Source of the DNA: an uncultured Clostridia bacterium
Lineage (GTDB): Bacteria; Bacillota; Clostridia; TANB77; CAG-508
Length of the DNA stretch: 34,947 bases
Reading direction: 5' to 3'
Assembly (NCBI GenBank): GCA_947628425.1
Contig: CANQZV010000007.1
Coordinates: 1 to 34,947, forward strand
A program made the translations under genes and the position numbers. The notes beneath the pieces are model-generated. The model was not told the origin of the DNA, ran no database searches, and worked only from the letters and a program-made list of their open reading frames with translations. Shown piece by piece: positions 18,300 through 28,318 of this stretch. How positions within the stretch are numbered: the first letter of the stretch is position 1; each line of letters starts with the position of its first letter.

Positions 18300-19810
18300 A
18301 TAGTATTTTTACTTTCATCTAATTCTTTTAAATATTTTTTTGCGTATTGTACATCTGTTAAACATTTTACATATTTACCTTTAATATATTGTACTGTTTC
18401 ATTTCCTTTTCCTGTAATTAGAATAACACTATTTGGTTTTGCTTCAAAAATTGCTTCTTTTATTGCTTGTCCTCTATCAGGAACTATTTTATATTTTCCA
18501 TTTTCTTTTTCAACATATATAGAAATTTCCTTACATATATCCTCTACCTTTTCATTTCTCGGATCTTCCATAGTTAAATAATTCATATTAGAATATTTTC
18601 CAGAAAGCTTTCCTAAATCTCTTCTTCTGTTCTGAGCATGATTTCCTGGACAACCAAAAACAGTTATAATTTCCCTTTTTGGATATTCTTTAATTGTAGA
18701 TTCATATAGTTTTTGAAAACTTAATTTATTATGAGCATAATCAACTATTACAACAACATCTCTTTTTTTATTTGTATATATTTCCATTCTTCCACTTGCT
18801 TTCGCCTTTTTTAGTCCATTATATATATTTTTATATGGAACATTTAAAGCTGTGGCAACTGCAATTGCTGCTAAAGCATTTTCTACATTAAATAACCCTG
18901 GCATAGTTAATAAAATTTCATTATCAAAATATTTTGTTCTAACATTAAATACTGTATTCATTCCTTCTTTTCTAATGTTATAACCATAAATATCTGCATT
19001 TTCTGTATTTCCAAATGTAATAATTTTTTTTGCTTGTTTAGCTGACTCCATAACTCTATCTAAATCTTGTGTATTCAAATTAATAATTGCTGTTTCAGTT
19101 TGTTTAAATAATTTTAATTTTGATGTAAGATAATCTTCATAATTTTTATGTTCAATATTACTAATGTGATCTTCTGAAATATTTAAAAATACCCCAATAT
19201 TATATAAAATATCATATACTCTATCAACTTTTAATGCTTGAGAACATACCTCCATTACTAAATTTTCTATATTACTATCTACAGCATTTTTAATATGTTT
19301 AAATAATTCTAATGATTCTGGTGTAGTTAACACAGATTCTGTTCTTTGCTTTCCATCAAAAGTATCAATTGATGAAATAATAGCTGTTTCATTTTTATTT
19401 AAATCTTTCATATAATCATCTAAAATATATTTTATATAATATGCTGTTGTGGACTTTCCCTTTGTGCCAGTAATTCCTATCATATTAATCTTTTTTTGCG
19501 GATAATTTGTATATAAAGCAGATAATACCGCTAGGGCTTTTCTTACATCAGATACAATAATATATGGTTTATTTTCTTCTTTATATTTTTCTTCTGCAAC
19601 ATATGCAAATGCTCCTTTATTTAATGCTTCATTTAAAAAGTCTATTTTAAAATTAATACCTTTACATATAAATAAAGAATTATCTTTTACATTTTTTGAA
19701 TTATAAGTTAAAATATTTACATTTTTATTTTTTATTTTTTCATTTATATTTTCTTCTATTAATAAATCTTTTTCTTTTAATTTTTTTATATAATCTAATA
19801 ATTTTGGCAT
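18290..19810 (-). CDS. MurE-like Mur ligase family protein (divergent)
   Basis: GITGTKGKSTTAYYI P-loop, VMEVCSQALKVDRV, NISEDHISNIEH, EDPRNEK at the position of the MurE DNPR motif. Confidence 0.8.
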   Translation of the reverse strand: MPKLLDYIKKLKEKDLLIEENINEKIKNKNVNILTYNSKNVKDNSLFICKGINFKIDFLNEALNKGAFAYVAEEKYKEENKPYIIVSDVRKALAVLSALYTNYPQKKINMIGITGTKGKSTTAYYIKYILDDYMKDLNKNETAIISSIDTFDGKQRTESVLTTPESLELFKHIKNAVDSNIENLVMEVCSQALKVDRVYDILYNIGVFLNISEDHISNIEHKNYEDYLTSKLKLFKQTETAIINLNTQDLDRVMESAKQAKKIITFGNTENADIYGYNIRKEGMNTVFNVRTKYFDNEILLTMPGLFNVENALAAIAVATALNVPYKNIYNGLKKAKASGRMEIYTNKKRDVVVIVDYAHNKLSFQKLYESTIKEYPKREIITVFGCPGNHAQNRRRDLGKLSGKYSNMNYLTMEDPRNEKVEDICKEISIYVEKENGKYKIVPDRGQAIKEAIFEAKPNSVILITGKGNETVQYIKGKYVKCLTDVQYAKKYLKELDESKNTIKK

Positions 19811-19822
19811 TTTAAACTCCTA

Positions 19823-21043
19823 TTAAAATGTATATTTTTTATATTTATTTAAATAATTAAAATCTCTATAAAATAAATATAATTTTCTTTTTATTCCTTT
19901 ATCCTTCTTATATTTCATAGGATTTACTATTTTTTTATTTTTTATTAATTGATTTATTTCTTGTTTTAATTTTTCATTTTTTATATATTTTTTTATAATT
20001 ATTTTTGGTACAAAACTTAATACATATTTTTCCTTAATAATTGTAAAATCCATTTTTTTATTATTAATTAAATCATCTATTAAATATTTTACTAAGTTAT
20101 ATCCACATGCAGCTAAATAATAGCTACTTCTTGCCTGCCTAGGATTAATTTCTAAAACTTTATATTTTTTATCTCTCTCATCATATTTCATATCAAATTC
20201 TGCAAATCCTTGGTATTCAATTTTTTCAAGAAAGTTTTTTAATTTATAAATTATTTCTTCTTTATATCCATGTTCATCATACCCATTAACTAGAACCGTA
20301 CAATTTCCTATCCCTGTAGGTGTATGTTCTTGCAAACCAATTTGAGCAAACGTTGCTAATTTTGCTTTTTTATCTTTTCCAACGTAAAAAATAGAATCAA
20401 ATAACGCTGAATCATCTCCTGGAATAAATTCCTGAATTATTAATTTATCATTATACCCTGCATTTTCAACATTATTAATAACTTTTTCTAACTCTTCACT
20501 ATTATATACTTTATATACCTTTGCCAGTCCTGCACCATCTAATTTATGATATTCAACACCATTACTAGGTTTAATAATTATTGGATATTCTTTAAAATAT
20601 TTTTTTACTTCATTTATATCTTTATTTTTATTGCACTCATATAAATATGTTTTAGGCATGGATATATCAAAATTTTGATATTTTTCATAAAAATTTTCTT
20701 TTATTAATAAATTATTAACTATTTCTAATTTTGGATAATTAAATATAAAATATTTTTCTAGTAAACTTTGATTTTCTACTGTCATTTTAACATATAAATC
20801 ACTTGTTGCAATTAATAAATTTTTTTTATTTTTATGATTTTCTCCATATTCAATTAAAGCTTTTTTAAAATTTTCATCTTTATTAAAATTATCTATTACT
20901 ATAGCATTAGATATTTTAGTATATGGTATTGCTCTATTTCCAATTATATCTGCCTTTTTTCCAGTTAATTCGTGGTAACATCGAGACATGTAATATGCAT
21001 TAATATCTGTACCAATAATTAAAACATTTAATTCTTCTTTCAT
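19823..21043 (-). CDS. ATP-grasp carboxylate-amine ligase family protein
   Basis: PIIIKPSNGVEYHKLDGAGLAKV, LIIQEFIPGDDSALFD, FAEFDMKYDERDKKYKVLEINPRQARSS. Confidence 0.8.
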   Translation of the reverse strand: MKEELNVLIIGTDINAYYMSRCYHELTGKKADIIGNRAIPYTKISNAIVIDNFNKDENFKKALIEYGENHKNKKNLLIATSDLYVKMTVENQSLLEKYFIFNYPKLEIVNNLLIKENFYEKYQNFDISMPKTYLYECNKNKDINEVKKYFKEYPIIIKPSNGVEYHKLDGAGLAKVYKVYNSEELEKVINNVENAGYNDKLIIQEFIPGDDSALFDSIFYVGKDKKAKLATFAQIGLQEHTPTGIGNCTVLVNGYDEHGYKEEIIYKLKNFLEKIEYQGFAEFDMKYDERDKKYKVLEINPRQARSSYYLAACGYNLVKYLIDDLINNKKMDFTIIKEKYVLSFVPKIIIKKYIKNEKLKQEINQLIKNKKIVNPMKYKKDKGIKRKLYLFYRDFNYLNKYKKYTF

Positions 21044-21078
21044 AAATATTTATTACCCTCTCTATATTAAAAATATTA

Positions 21079-22275
21079 TTATTCTTCTATTGCAATCATT
21101 TCATTATTTTTTATATATACTCTTGGAATTTTTTTACTAATATTACACATTGTTTCATAAATAGATGTTTCATTGTGTTCTGCCACCTCTTTTATAGATA
21201 CTTTATCTCCAATTAAAGTTACTTTATCATATAATTTAATTGTATCATCAATCCTAACTGTAGTCATTCCCATTCCAACATCTCCAATTATTTGGTATCT
21301 TTTATTTTGAATTGTAACAAATCTTCCTTTACTTTTTCTAAAAATTCCATCATCATAACCCGTAGCCATAATTGCTATTTTTTCATCTTTTTCTGCTCTA
21401 TAAGTAGCTCCATATCCTACAAATTCACCTTTTTTTATATCTTTTATTTGTATTATTTCTGTATACATTTTAAATGCAGGTTTTAATTCTATAGGTATTT
21501 CTGTTATTGTTTTACTAACATTATTTTTTTTCTTATACAATTCTCTTTTTATTTTTCTTAATTTTCCTTTTATACCTTTATATTGATATATTGGACTAGG
21601 ATTATAGCCATACATTGCAATTCCTAATCTTATTCCGTTACAAAAATTTATTTTTGGATGATTAATAAATGCAGCACTTTTTGCTAAATGAATAATAGGA
21701 ATTTCATTTAAATTAATATCTTGTGTTAATTCCTTAAATTTTTCTACCTGCCTGTCCCATTCTTTATCATTAATTCCAAGCGTTGCAAAATGTGAATATA
21801 TTCCCTCTATTTCTATATTCTCTTTTTCTTTTAATTTATTATAAATTTCTTTAATTTCTTCTCTATTTTTAAATCCTAATCTATTCATTCCAGAATCAAT
21901 TTTTAAATGAATTTTTAATTTTTGATTAATTTCTTTTTTTAATAATTCTTTTGCATAATATATGTCGTGTATAGTAATTGTTATTTTATTTTTAATGCAG
22001 ATATCTATATAATCTAAATTAATTGGCTCTAAACATAAAATAGGTATTTTTTTATTAATATTTCTTGCCTCTAAAGCTTCTTCCAAAGAAGATACAGCTA
22101 AATAATTAACACCACTATCAATTAATTCATTAATTACATACGTTACTCCATGTCCATAACAATTTCCTTTTACCACTCCAAAATAATAATCATAATCTTT
22201 ATAATAATCTACAATATTTTTTACATTATTTTTTAAATTATCTATATTAACTTCAACATAAGTTTTTCTAAACAT
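21079..22275 (-). CDS. alr: Alanine racemase family PLP enzyme
   Basis: FGVVKGNCYGHGV (PLP lysine), KIDSGMNRLGF, GIRLGIAMYGYNPS, GYGATYRA; upstream AGGAGGAG. Confidence 0.88.
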   Translation of the reverse strand: MFRKTYVEVNIDNLKNNVKNIVDYYKDYDYYFGVVKGNCYGHGVTYVINELIDSGVNYLAVSSLEEALEARNINKKIPILCLEPINLDYIDICIKNKITITIHDIYYAKELLKKEINQKLKIHLKIDSGMNRLGFKNREEIKEIYNKLKEKENIEIEGIYSHFATLGINDKEWDRQVEKFKELTQDINLNEIPIIHLAKSAAFINHPKINFCNGIRLGIAMYGYNPSPIYQYKGIKGKLRKIKRELYKKKNNVSKTITEIPIELKPAFKMYTEIIQIKDIKKGEFVGYGATYRAEKDEKIAIMATGYDDGIFRKSKGRFVTIQNKRYQIIGDVGMGMTTVRIDDTIKLYDKVTLIGDKVSIKEVAEHNETSIYETMCNISKKIPRVYIKNNEMIAIEE

Positions 22276-22334
22276 TTCACTCCTCCTAGTTTATTTGTAA
22301 TTATATCATTATTTATTTGTATTGTAAATTGTAA

Positions 22335-22367
22335 AAAACACATAATTTAATAATAATTATGTGTTTT
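22335..22367 (-). terminator. Intrinsic terminator downstream of the AMP-binding ligase gene
   Basis: AAAACACATAATT / AATTATGTGTTTT; T tract on the minus strand. Confidence 0.75.
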
Positions 22368-22482
22368 TATTTATTTTTTATTATTTTAATTAATTTAATT
22401 ATTTTTATTAATATTTATTTTAATTTTTTAAAAAATAAATTTATTTAATTAAATATTTTTTAATTAATTTAAATTATGAATT

Positions 22483-24192
22483 TTAAATATCTCCTTTTTT
22501 CATTTCTTCATATCTTTTTATTTTTGCAGTAGTAGTTTTTATCATGGGCTCCTCTGTTACTACTAAATTTTTTATGTATTTATATTTTGGTAGCGTTTTA
22601 TTTATTTTTTTAACATCTTGCCAAATTATATCTCTTATTTCCTCTTGTGAAATATCTTGTTTTTTAGAATGCATATATTCTTTATTGTATACTATTTTTA
22701 CAGAAACAACTAAATCATCATCTTTTGGTTTACCATATACCATATTTTCTTCTACATAAGGAAGATTTGCAATTAATTGTTCTAATTCTTCTGGATAAAT
22801 ATTTTTTCCATTTTTTAAAACAATTACATTTTTCTTTCTTCCAGTAATAAAAATAAATCCATCTTTATCTATGTACCCTAAATCTCCAGTATAAAACCAT
22901 CCATCTTTTAATACGTTATTTGTTTCTTTCGGCATTTCATAGTATTCTTTCATTACATTTGGTCCTTTAACCACAATCTCTCCTATACCTTTTTCATTTT
23001 TATTTTCTATTTTTACTTCTACTTCGGGCATAGGCAAACCAATTGAACCATATCTTATATTTTTTTCATTTTCTGCTGCTAATACCGGAGATGTTTCTGT
23101 TAAACCATATCCCTGTATGGTTAAAATTCCAAAATCATTAAATCCTTTTGATACTTTTTTATCTATTGCAGAAGCACCACTAATAATGAATCTTATATTT
23201 CCACCTAATTGATCAATTATATCTTTAAATAATTTTCTTCTAATATCAATATGTAATTTAAGCAAGATATTACTAATTATTTTTCCTATTTTTACTATTT
23301 TAGTTTTATTTTGTTTTTCTATTTCTTTATTAATTTTTTTATACATTGCTTCTAATAATAATGGCACACATACAAAAGTAGTTACTTTATATTCTTTTAA
23401 ATTTTCTTGTATATGTTTTAATCCATCACAGAATACATTTGTTGCTCCATGAGATAAAAATAAAATAATAGCTGTTGAGCCAAATGCATGATGCATTGGT
23501 AAAAATGCTAAATTAACATCTGTTGGATAAATTGTTTCTGCACAATTCATTTGGTATATATTAGAAGCTATATTTCTATTTGTAAGAACTACCGCTTTTG
23601 AAGAAGATGTTGTTCCAGATGTAAATATAATTGTTGCCATTTTATCTGGATCTATATTATGGTTTTCAAAGCTATTATCTCCTTTTAATAATTGTTCTTC
23701 TCCTTTAATTTTTATATCATCTAAACTTATATCTCTATTGTTTTTTTGCATACATATAAATGTTTTAATATTTAATTCATTATTTGCTTTTATTTCATTT
23801 ATTATCTCTTTTAAATTTTCATCATATATTATAACTTCTGCGTTACTTCTTTTTAATGATAATATAATTTCATCTTTTTGAAGCCCTTTGTCTAATGGTA
23901 CAGTAATTCCTACACCTAATAAAATTGAAATATAACTTAATACCCATTCATAGCTATTCTTACCTATAATTGCTATTTTCTTATTTTCTGCACCAAAATT
24001 TATTAATCCTGTTCCTAATTTTTTAACATCTTCTGCAAATTCTTTATAACTTATTTTTTGGTAACTAACTTGTTTTTCTTTTTTATTCTTAATAATAAAA
24101 GCTACTCTATCATTATATTTTTCTATACCTCTATTAATATATTCTTTAATGGTATCAAATTTTTCATCTTCTCTTAATCTTAAATTTCTCAT
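22483..24192 (-). CDS. AMP-binding (long-chain acyl-CoA synthetase-like) ligase
   Basis: IIFTSGTTSSSKAVVLTNRN, QGYGLTETSPVLA, WFYTGDLGYIDKDGFIFITGRKKN. Start set at MRNLRL (24192); the track start overlaps the upstream gene. Confidence 0.88.
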   Translation of the reverse strand: MRNLRLREDEKFDTIKEYINRGIEKYNDRVAFIIKNKKEKQVSYQKISYKEFAEDVKKLGTGLINFGAENKKIAIIGKNSYEWVLSYISILLGVGITVPLDKGLQKDEIILSLKRSNAEVIIYDENLKEIINEIKANNELNIKTFICMQKNNRDISLDDIKIKGEEQLLKGDNSFENHNIDPDKMATIIFTSGTTSSSKAVVLTNRNIASNIYQMNCAETIYPTDVNLAFLPMHHAFGSTAIILFLSHGATNVFCDGLKHIQENLKEYKVTTFVCVPLLLEAMYKKINKEIEKQNKTKIVKIGKIISNILLKLHIDIRRKLFKDIIDQLGGNIRFIISGASAIDKKVSKGFNDFGILTIQGYGLTETSPVLAAENEKNIRYGSIGLPMPEVEVKIENKNEKGIGEIVVKGPNVMKEYYEMPKETNNVLKDGWFYTGDLGYIDKDGFIFITGRKKNVIVLKNGKNIYPEELEQLIANLPYVEENMVYGKPKDDDLVVSVKIVYNKEYMHSKKQDISQEEIRDIIWQDVKKINKTLPKYKYIKNLVVTEEPMIKTTTAKIKRYEEMKKGDI

Positions 24193-24203
24193 TTTTTCAT
24201 CCT

Positions 24204-24878
24204 TTACATAACATATAATAAAATACATAAAAAGTGTAATAAACTTCCAATAAAGCAAGCAATATGAAATACTGAATGTAACCATTTTTTCTTATGACCT
24301 ATTGCATATGCTATAGCACCAATTGTATATACAATGCCCCCTAATAAAAGTAGTAAAAAACCACCTAAACCTAATGCATTAAAAACTACATCCATTTTTA
24401 TAATGATTAGCCATCCCATTACCAAATAGCAAACCATTGAAAATATTTTATATCTGTGTAAATCAATTGAATTTAATATAATACCTATAATTGCCATTGC
24501 CCAAATTATTCCAAAAATGGACCATCCCATAGCTACATTATATTCTCTTATACTACACAATGCAAATGGAGTATAACTTCCTGCAATTAGTAAAAATATT
24601 GAACAGTGATCTATAACTTGAAAAACTTTTCTTGCTTTTTTGTCTATTTTTAATCCATGATATATACTAGACATTGTATATAATATAATTAAAGTTACTC
24701 CAAAAATTACTCCAGATACAATTCCATATGCATTATGATGAATTGCTGCAAAAATACTGCATAAAGATGTTGCTACTATTCCAAGTACACCACCTATAAT
24801 ATGAGATACCATATTAAAAATATCTTCTCCTCTTGTATAAGTTGGAAGTATTCTGTCATTTAGTTTTATTCTTTTCAT
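24204..24878 (-). CDS. Hemolysin III / TrhA (PAQR) family membrane protein
   Basis: FNMVSHIIGGVLG, SSIYHGL, QVIDHCSIFLLIAGSYTPF, HSVFHIACFIGSLLHF. Confidence 0.9.
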   Translation of the reverse strand: MKRIKLNDRILPTYTRGEDIFNMVSHIIGGVLGIVATSLCSIFAAIHHNAYGIVSGVIFGVTLIILYTMSSIYHGLKIDKKARKVFQVIDHCSIFLLIAGSYTPFALCSIREYNVAMGWSIFGIIWAMAIIGIILNSIDLHRYKIFSMVCYLVMGWLIIIKMDVVFNALGLGGFLLLLLGGIVYTIGAIAYAIGHKKKWLHSVFHIACFIGSLLHFLCILLYVM

Positions 24879-25050
24879 ATATGTCTCCTTTTTTTATATA
24901 ATATACTAATTAAAAAATAATATCAACTAATTTGACTCCTCATTCAATAATATTATTTACATTTTATATTTATTTAAATCTATAATTTATTTTTTTATCA
25001 TTTAATTTGAGTTTTAGTTTTAAATTACTACCAATTTTATTATAATAATA

Positions 25051-25076
25051 AAGCACCAACAGAACATGTTGGTGCT
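25051..25076 (-). terminator. Intrinsic terminator of the orphan 115-aa gene
   Basis: AGCACCAAC / GTTGGTGCT hairpin; T-rich on the minus strand. Confidence 0.8.
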
Positions 25077-25083
25077 CGGAGTA

Positions 25084-25431
25084 TTATCTCCTCCGTTTTT
25101 GCCATCTCTTTATTTGACAGTCCCATATACATACCAAAAAGTATGTAATAGCAAGAATTGCCACCAAAACGACAAACTGTACAAACTTATTTGCTGTACT
25201 AAATGCCCTAACAATAAAGTTGGGGGAGGAGTATATTAAGTTTCTCTCCTCTTGAATCTTATTCCATATTTGCTTGTTTTCCTGTGTTTTCTCAACATTT
25301 TGATTATAGAAATTAGCCTCTTGACTTAAATTCCATAATTTCCAACTTGTTATGAGAATTGTTCCAGCAACATATAGAAATAACAGTGTTGCAAAAAAAA
25401 CTATTAACGTATCCTTCCGTCTTGCTTTCAT
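25084..25431 (-). CDS. Orphan small membrane protein (115 aa, two predicted TM segments)
   Basis: Promoter (25466-25494), AAAGGGG RBS and terminator all present. No family recognised; visibly richer in G/C than neighbours. Confidence 0.75.
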   Translation of the reverse strand: MKARRKDTLIVFFATLLFLYVAGTILITSWKLWNLSQEANFYNQNVEKTQENKQIWNKIQEERNLIYSSPNFIVRAFSTANKFVQFVVLVAILAITYFLVCIWDCQIKRWQKRRR

Positions 25432-25465
25432 GGTTTAATACCCCTTTCAATTATTTTATACTTAT

Positions 25466-25494
25466 ATTATACCACTTTTTTAGATTTTTTTCAA
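25466..25494 (-). promoter_or_regulatory. Sigma-A promoter for the 115-aa gene
   Basis: Minus strand TTGAAA - 17 nt - TATAAT. Confidence 0.75.
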
Positions 25495-25586
25495 CTTATG
25501 CAACTAATTTAAATTTTATATGTTATAAACTGCTTTTAAAATATTAATAAAAGCCTACTAGATGCTAGCAAGCTTCTATTTATAAT

Positions 25587-25679
25587 TGGCGGAGATTGAG
25601 GGATTTGAACCCTCGCGGCCACTTACGCAACCCTAACGGTTTAGCAAACCGTCCCCTTCAGCCACTTGGGTAAATCTCC
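25587..25679 (-). tRNA. tRNA-Ser(GCU)
   Basis: GGAGATT acceptor, CGGTTTGCTAAACCG anticodon arm, long variable arm, GGTTCAAATCC T-arm, 3' GCCA. Confidence 0.95.
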
Positions 25680-25708
25680 GTGTCTGTAGTTTTATAATAT
25701 TATAAAAA

Positions 25709-25800
25709 TGGCGCAGAGGGTGGGATTCGAACCCACGGTAGGCTACAAACCTACGCCAATTTTCAAGACTGGTGCCATAAACCAACTCGACCACCTCTGC
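25709..25800 (-). tRNA. tRNA-Ser(UGA)
   Basis: GCAGAGG acceptor, CCAGTCTTGAAAATTGG anticodon arm, long variable arm, GGTTCGAATCC T-arm, 3' GCCA. Confidence 0.95.
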
Positions 25801-25995
25801 ACAAGTATCACCAATAGTGACAATATATATATTAGCATAAATTTACCTTATATGTCAATACAAATTTTTGTTTTTCTAAAAATTCGCATTTTTTCTATAA
25901 TTAGGTTACAAAATAAATGTTATTTTATTTTAAAAATATTTTACAAAAAAATAACTATTAATGCATATATTTTAATATATAATTAAACTTTTTAT

Positions 25996-26481
25996 TTATT
26001 GTTTTATTGCTTCTTTAATAGCTTTCTTTTCCTCTTCTGATAATGTATAAGTAGATTCTCCATTTTTTATTGGCTTTGCATATATATTAGACATTTCTCT
26101 TGAATATATTCCATTTAATACTACTCCATCATTATTTTTATTTAATAATGCTAAGGTAAAACTTAAATCACTTCCTGTATCTCTAAATGCACTATAACGT
26201 ATAATTCCAATTTTAGATATTGTTTTTTCAAAATTTACATCTATTTTTCTACAATAATCTAAAATTTCTTCGTTTTGTTTTTGTACAAATTCTACTTTTG
26301 CTAAATGGTTATTTAGCATTTGTTCTATATCTTTCCCATTTCCAAGCTTTTTCATGAATTCTTTATGTTTTTTTTGCATTAATTCTATACTTATAAATAA
26401 ATATATTAATAATATAAAAAAAATTATATTAAGTATAAAAGAAATAATTAAATACATATTTGTTTTTAAAAAATCTAACAT
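25996..26481 (-). CDS. DUF4446 family protein
   Basis: N-terminal TM; IGIIRYSAFRDTGSDLSFTLALLNKNNDGVVLNGIYSREMSNIYAKPI; adjacent to parB as usual for this family. Confidence 0.85.
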   Translation of the reverse strand: MLDFLKTNMYLIISFILNIIFFILLIYLFISIELMQKKHKEFMKKLGNGKDIEQMLNNHLAKVEFVQKQNEEILDYCRKIDVNFEKTISKIGIIRYSAFRDTGSDLSFTLALLNKNNDGVVLNGIYSREMSNIYAKPIKNGESTYTLSEEEKKAIKEAIKQ

Positions 26482-26556
26482 ATTAATTTTCTCTCCTTTT
26501 AAGTTTACAACTATAAAAAGTATATATTAAAGTTAATAGAAATTGTAGTATATTTT

Positions 26557-27402
26557 TTATTTTATTAAATCTAGTATTCTTGATAAATCGTCATTAGAAG
26601 AATATTCAATTACAATTTTTCCTTTTCTTTTTCCTGCATCTAATCTTACTTTGGTTCCAAAAAAGCTTTGAAACGTATCTTCTATATCTCTATATATTGG
26701 TTCATATCTTTTATCTATTTTTTTATTTTTCTTTCTTTTTGTTGTTCTTTCTATTTCCCTAGAACTATCCCCTTTTTCTATATAACGAATTGCTGCTTGA
26801 TATTGTTTATCTCCATCTTCAAAAACTAGTAAAGCTCTGCAATGTGATTCTGTTAGTTTTCCCTGTTTCGCTAAATCTAATACTCTTTGATCTAAATTTA
26901 ATATTCTTAATGTGTTTGCAACACCGCTCCTACTTTTTCCTATTATATCTGCTACTTGTTGTTGTGTTAATCCATATTCCTCCATTAATAATTTTATTCC
27001 AGAAGCCTTTTCAAAAGCATTTAAATCTTCTCTTTGAATATTTTCTATTAAGGAAATTTCTTTATTTTTTCTTTCATCATCTTCTCTTACTATTGCTGGA
27101 ATTGTTAATAAACCTGCTTTTTTAGAAGCTCTCCATCTTCTTTCCCCTGCAATAATTTCATAATAATTATCTTTTTTTGTAACAATAATTGGTTGAATTA
27201 ATCCATATTTTTTTATTGATTCAGCAAGTTCTTGTAATGATTCTTCATCAAATTGTTTTCTTGGTTGATTTCTGTTTGGTTCTACTTCTATTAATTTTAA
27301 ATTTTGAACAACTTCACCTTCTTTTATTTCTTCTATATCTTCTTTTAAACTGTCAGAAAATAAAGCATCTAGTCCTTTTCCTAATCCTGTTTTTTTTGCC
27401 AT
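26557..27402 (-). CDS. parB: ParB/Spo0J chromosome partitioning protein
   Basis: KKTGLGKGLDALFSD, EPNRNQPRKQFDEESLQELAESIKKYGLIQPI, AGERRWRASKKAG, ENIQREDLNAFEKA. Start at MAKK preceded by GGAGA. Confidence 0.95.
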   Translation of the reverse strand: MAKKTGLGKGLDALFSDSLKEDIEEIKEGEVVQNLKLIEVEPNRNQPRKQFDEESLQELAESIKKYGLIQPIIVTKKDNYYEIIAGERRWRASKKAGLLTIPAIVREDDERKNKEISLIENIQREDLNAFEKASGIKLLMEEYGLTQQQVADIIGKSRSGVANTLRILNLDQRVLDLAKQGKLTESHCRALLVFEDGDKQYQAAIRYIEKGDSSREIERTTKRKKNKKIDKRYEPIYRDIEDTFQSFFGTKVRLDAGKRKGKIVIEYSSNDDLSRILDLIK

Positions 27403-27431
27403 TTTATTTAAATCTCCTTTCACTTATTTTA

Positions 27432-28220
27432 TTATTTCATGTGTTTTGCTTTTAAACTATCTTCATTGTTTTTTATTAATTCCTTCCCTAATTTCTCGTA
27501 ACATTTTGCACCTTTTGAGCGAGAATCATATATTGTAATTGGCATACCATAGCTTGGTGCTTCACTTAATTTAACATTTCTAGGAATAACTGTTTTATAT
27601 ACTTTATCACTAAAATATTTTTTTACTTCATCTACAACCTGTTTTGCTAAGTTTGTCCTACTGTCAAACATTGTTAGAAGAGCTCCTTCTATTTCTAAAT
27701 TTTTATTTAAATGCTTCTTTACTAGATTAATAGTATTTATAAGTTGCCCTAATCCTTCTAATGCATAATATTCACACTGTACAGGAATTAGAATACTATT
27801 AGAAGCAGTAAATGCATTTAATGTAATTAAACCTAAAGATGGAGGACAATCTATAATAATATAATCATAATCGTCTTTTACTTCGTCTAATTTTTCTTTT
27901 AATCTTTTTTCTCTAGACATCATAGAAACGAGTTCAACCTCTGCCCCTGCTAAATTTATATTAGAAGGACATAAATCCAAGTTTTTAATCTCTGTTTTTA
28001 TAATTGCCTCTTTTATACTTGTTTCTTCTATTAAAACATCATATACTGAAACTTCAATATTTTTTTCTATCCCTACACCACTAGTTGCATTTCCTTGTGG
28101 ATCTGTATCTATTAACAATGTTTTTTTATTTTTTTTTGCTAGAACTGTACTTAAATTGATAGAGGTTGTTGTTTTTCCAACTCCTCCTTTTTGATTTGCA
28201 ATTGCTATAATTTTTCCCAA
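27432..28220 (-). CDS. parA: ParA/Soj ATPase
   Basis: [20 protein letters not shown] Walker motif, [14 protein letters not shown]. Confidence 0.96.
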   Translation of the reverse strand: MGKIIAIANQKGGVGKTTTSINLSTVLAKKNKKTLLIDTDPQGNATSGVGIEKNIEVSVYDVLIEETSIKEAIIKTEIKNLDLCPSNINLAGAEVELVSMMSREKRLKEKLDEVKDDYDYIIIDCPPSLGLITLNAFTASNSILIPVQCEYYALEGLGQLINTINLVKKHLNKNLEIEGALLTMFDSRTNLAKQVVDEVKKYFSDKVYKTVIPRNVKLSEAPSYGMPITIYDSRSKGAKCYEKLGKELIKNNEDSLKAKHMK

Positions 28221-28318
28221 ATTTATTCCTCCGTTTTTTTTATATTTATATATTCATCATATAAAAATATAATGAATATGTCAATAAATTTTTAAAAAAA
28301 TATAAATTTTTTTAATAT

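Noticed and set aside
21292-22759. Plus-strand ORFs 21292..21486 and 22544..22759
   Set aside because: Antisense to alr and the AMP-binding ligase; no expression signals.
25359-25547. 62-aa plus-strand ORF
   Set aside because: Overlaps the 115-aa gene start and its promoter on the opposite strand; no RBS.
25708-25986. Track ORF MAQRVGFEPTVGYKPTPIFKTGAINQLDHL...
   Set aside because: Its N-terminal part is the antisense translation of tRNA-Ser(UGA), a classic spurious ORF.
26790-27455. Leu/Phe-rich plus-strand ORFs 26790..27125 and 27189..27455
   Set aside because: Antisense to parB; composition artefact.
26557-28220. parS site near parA/parB
   Set aside because: No convincing TGTTTCACGTGAAACA-like sequence found by eye in the window; not reported.
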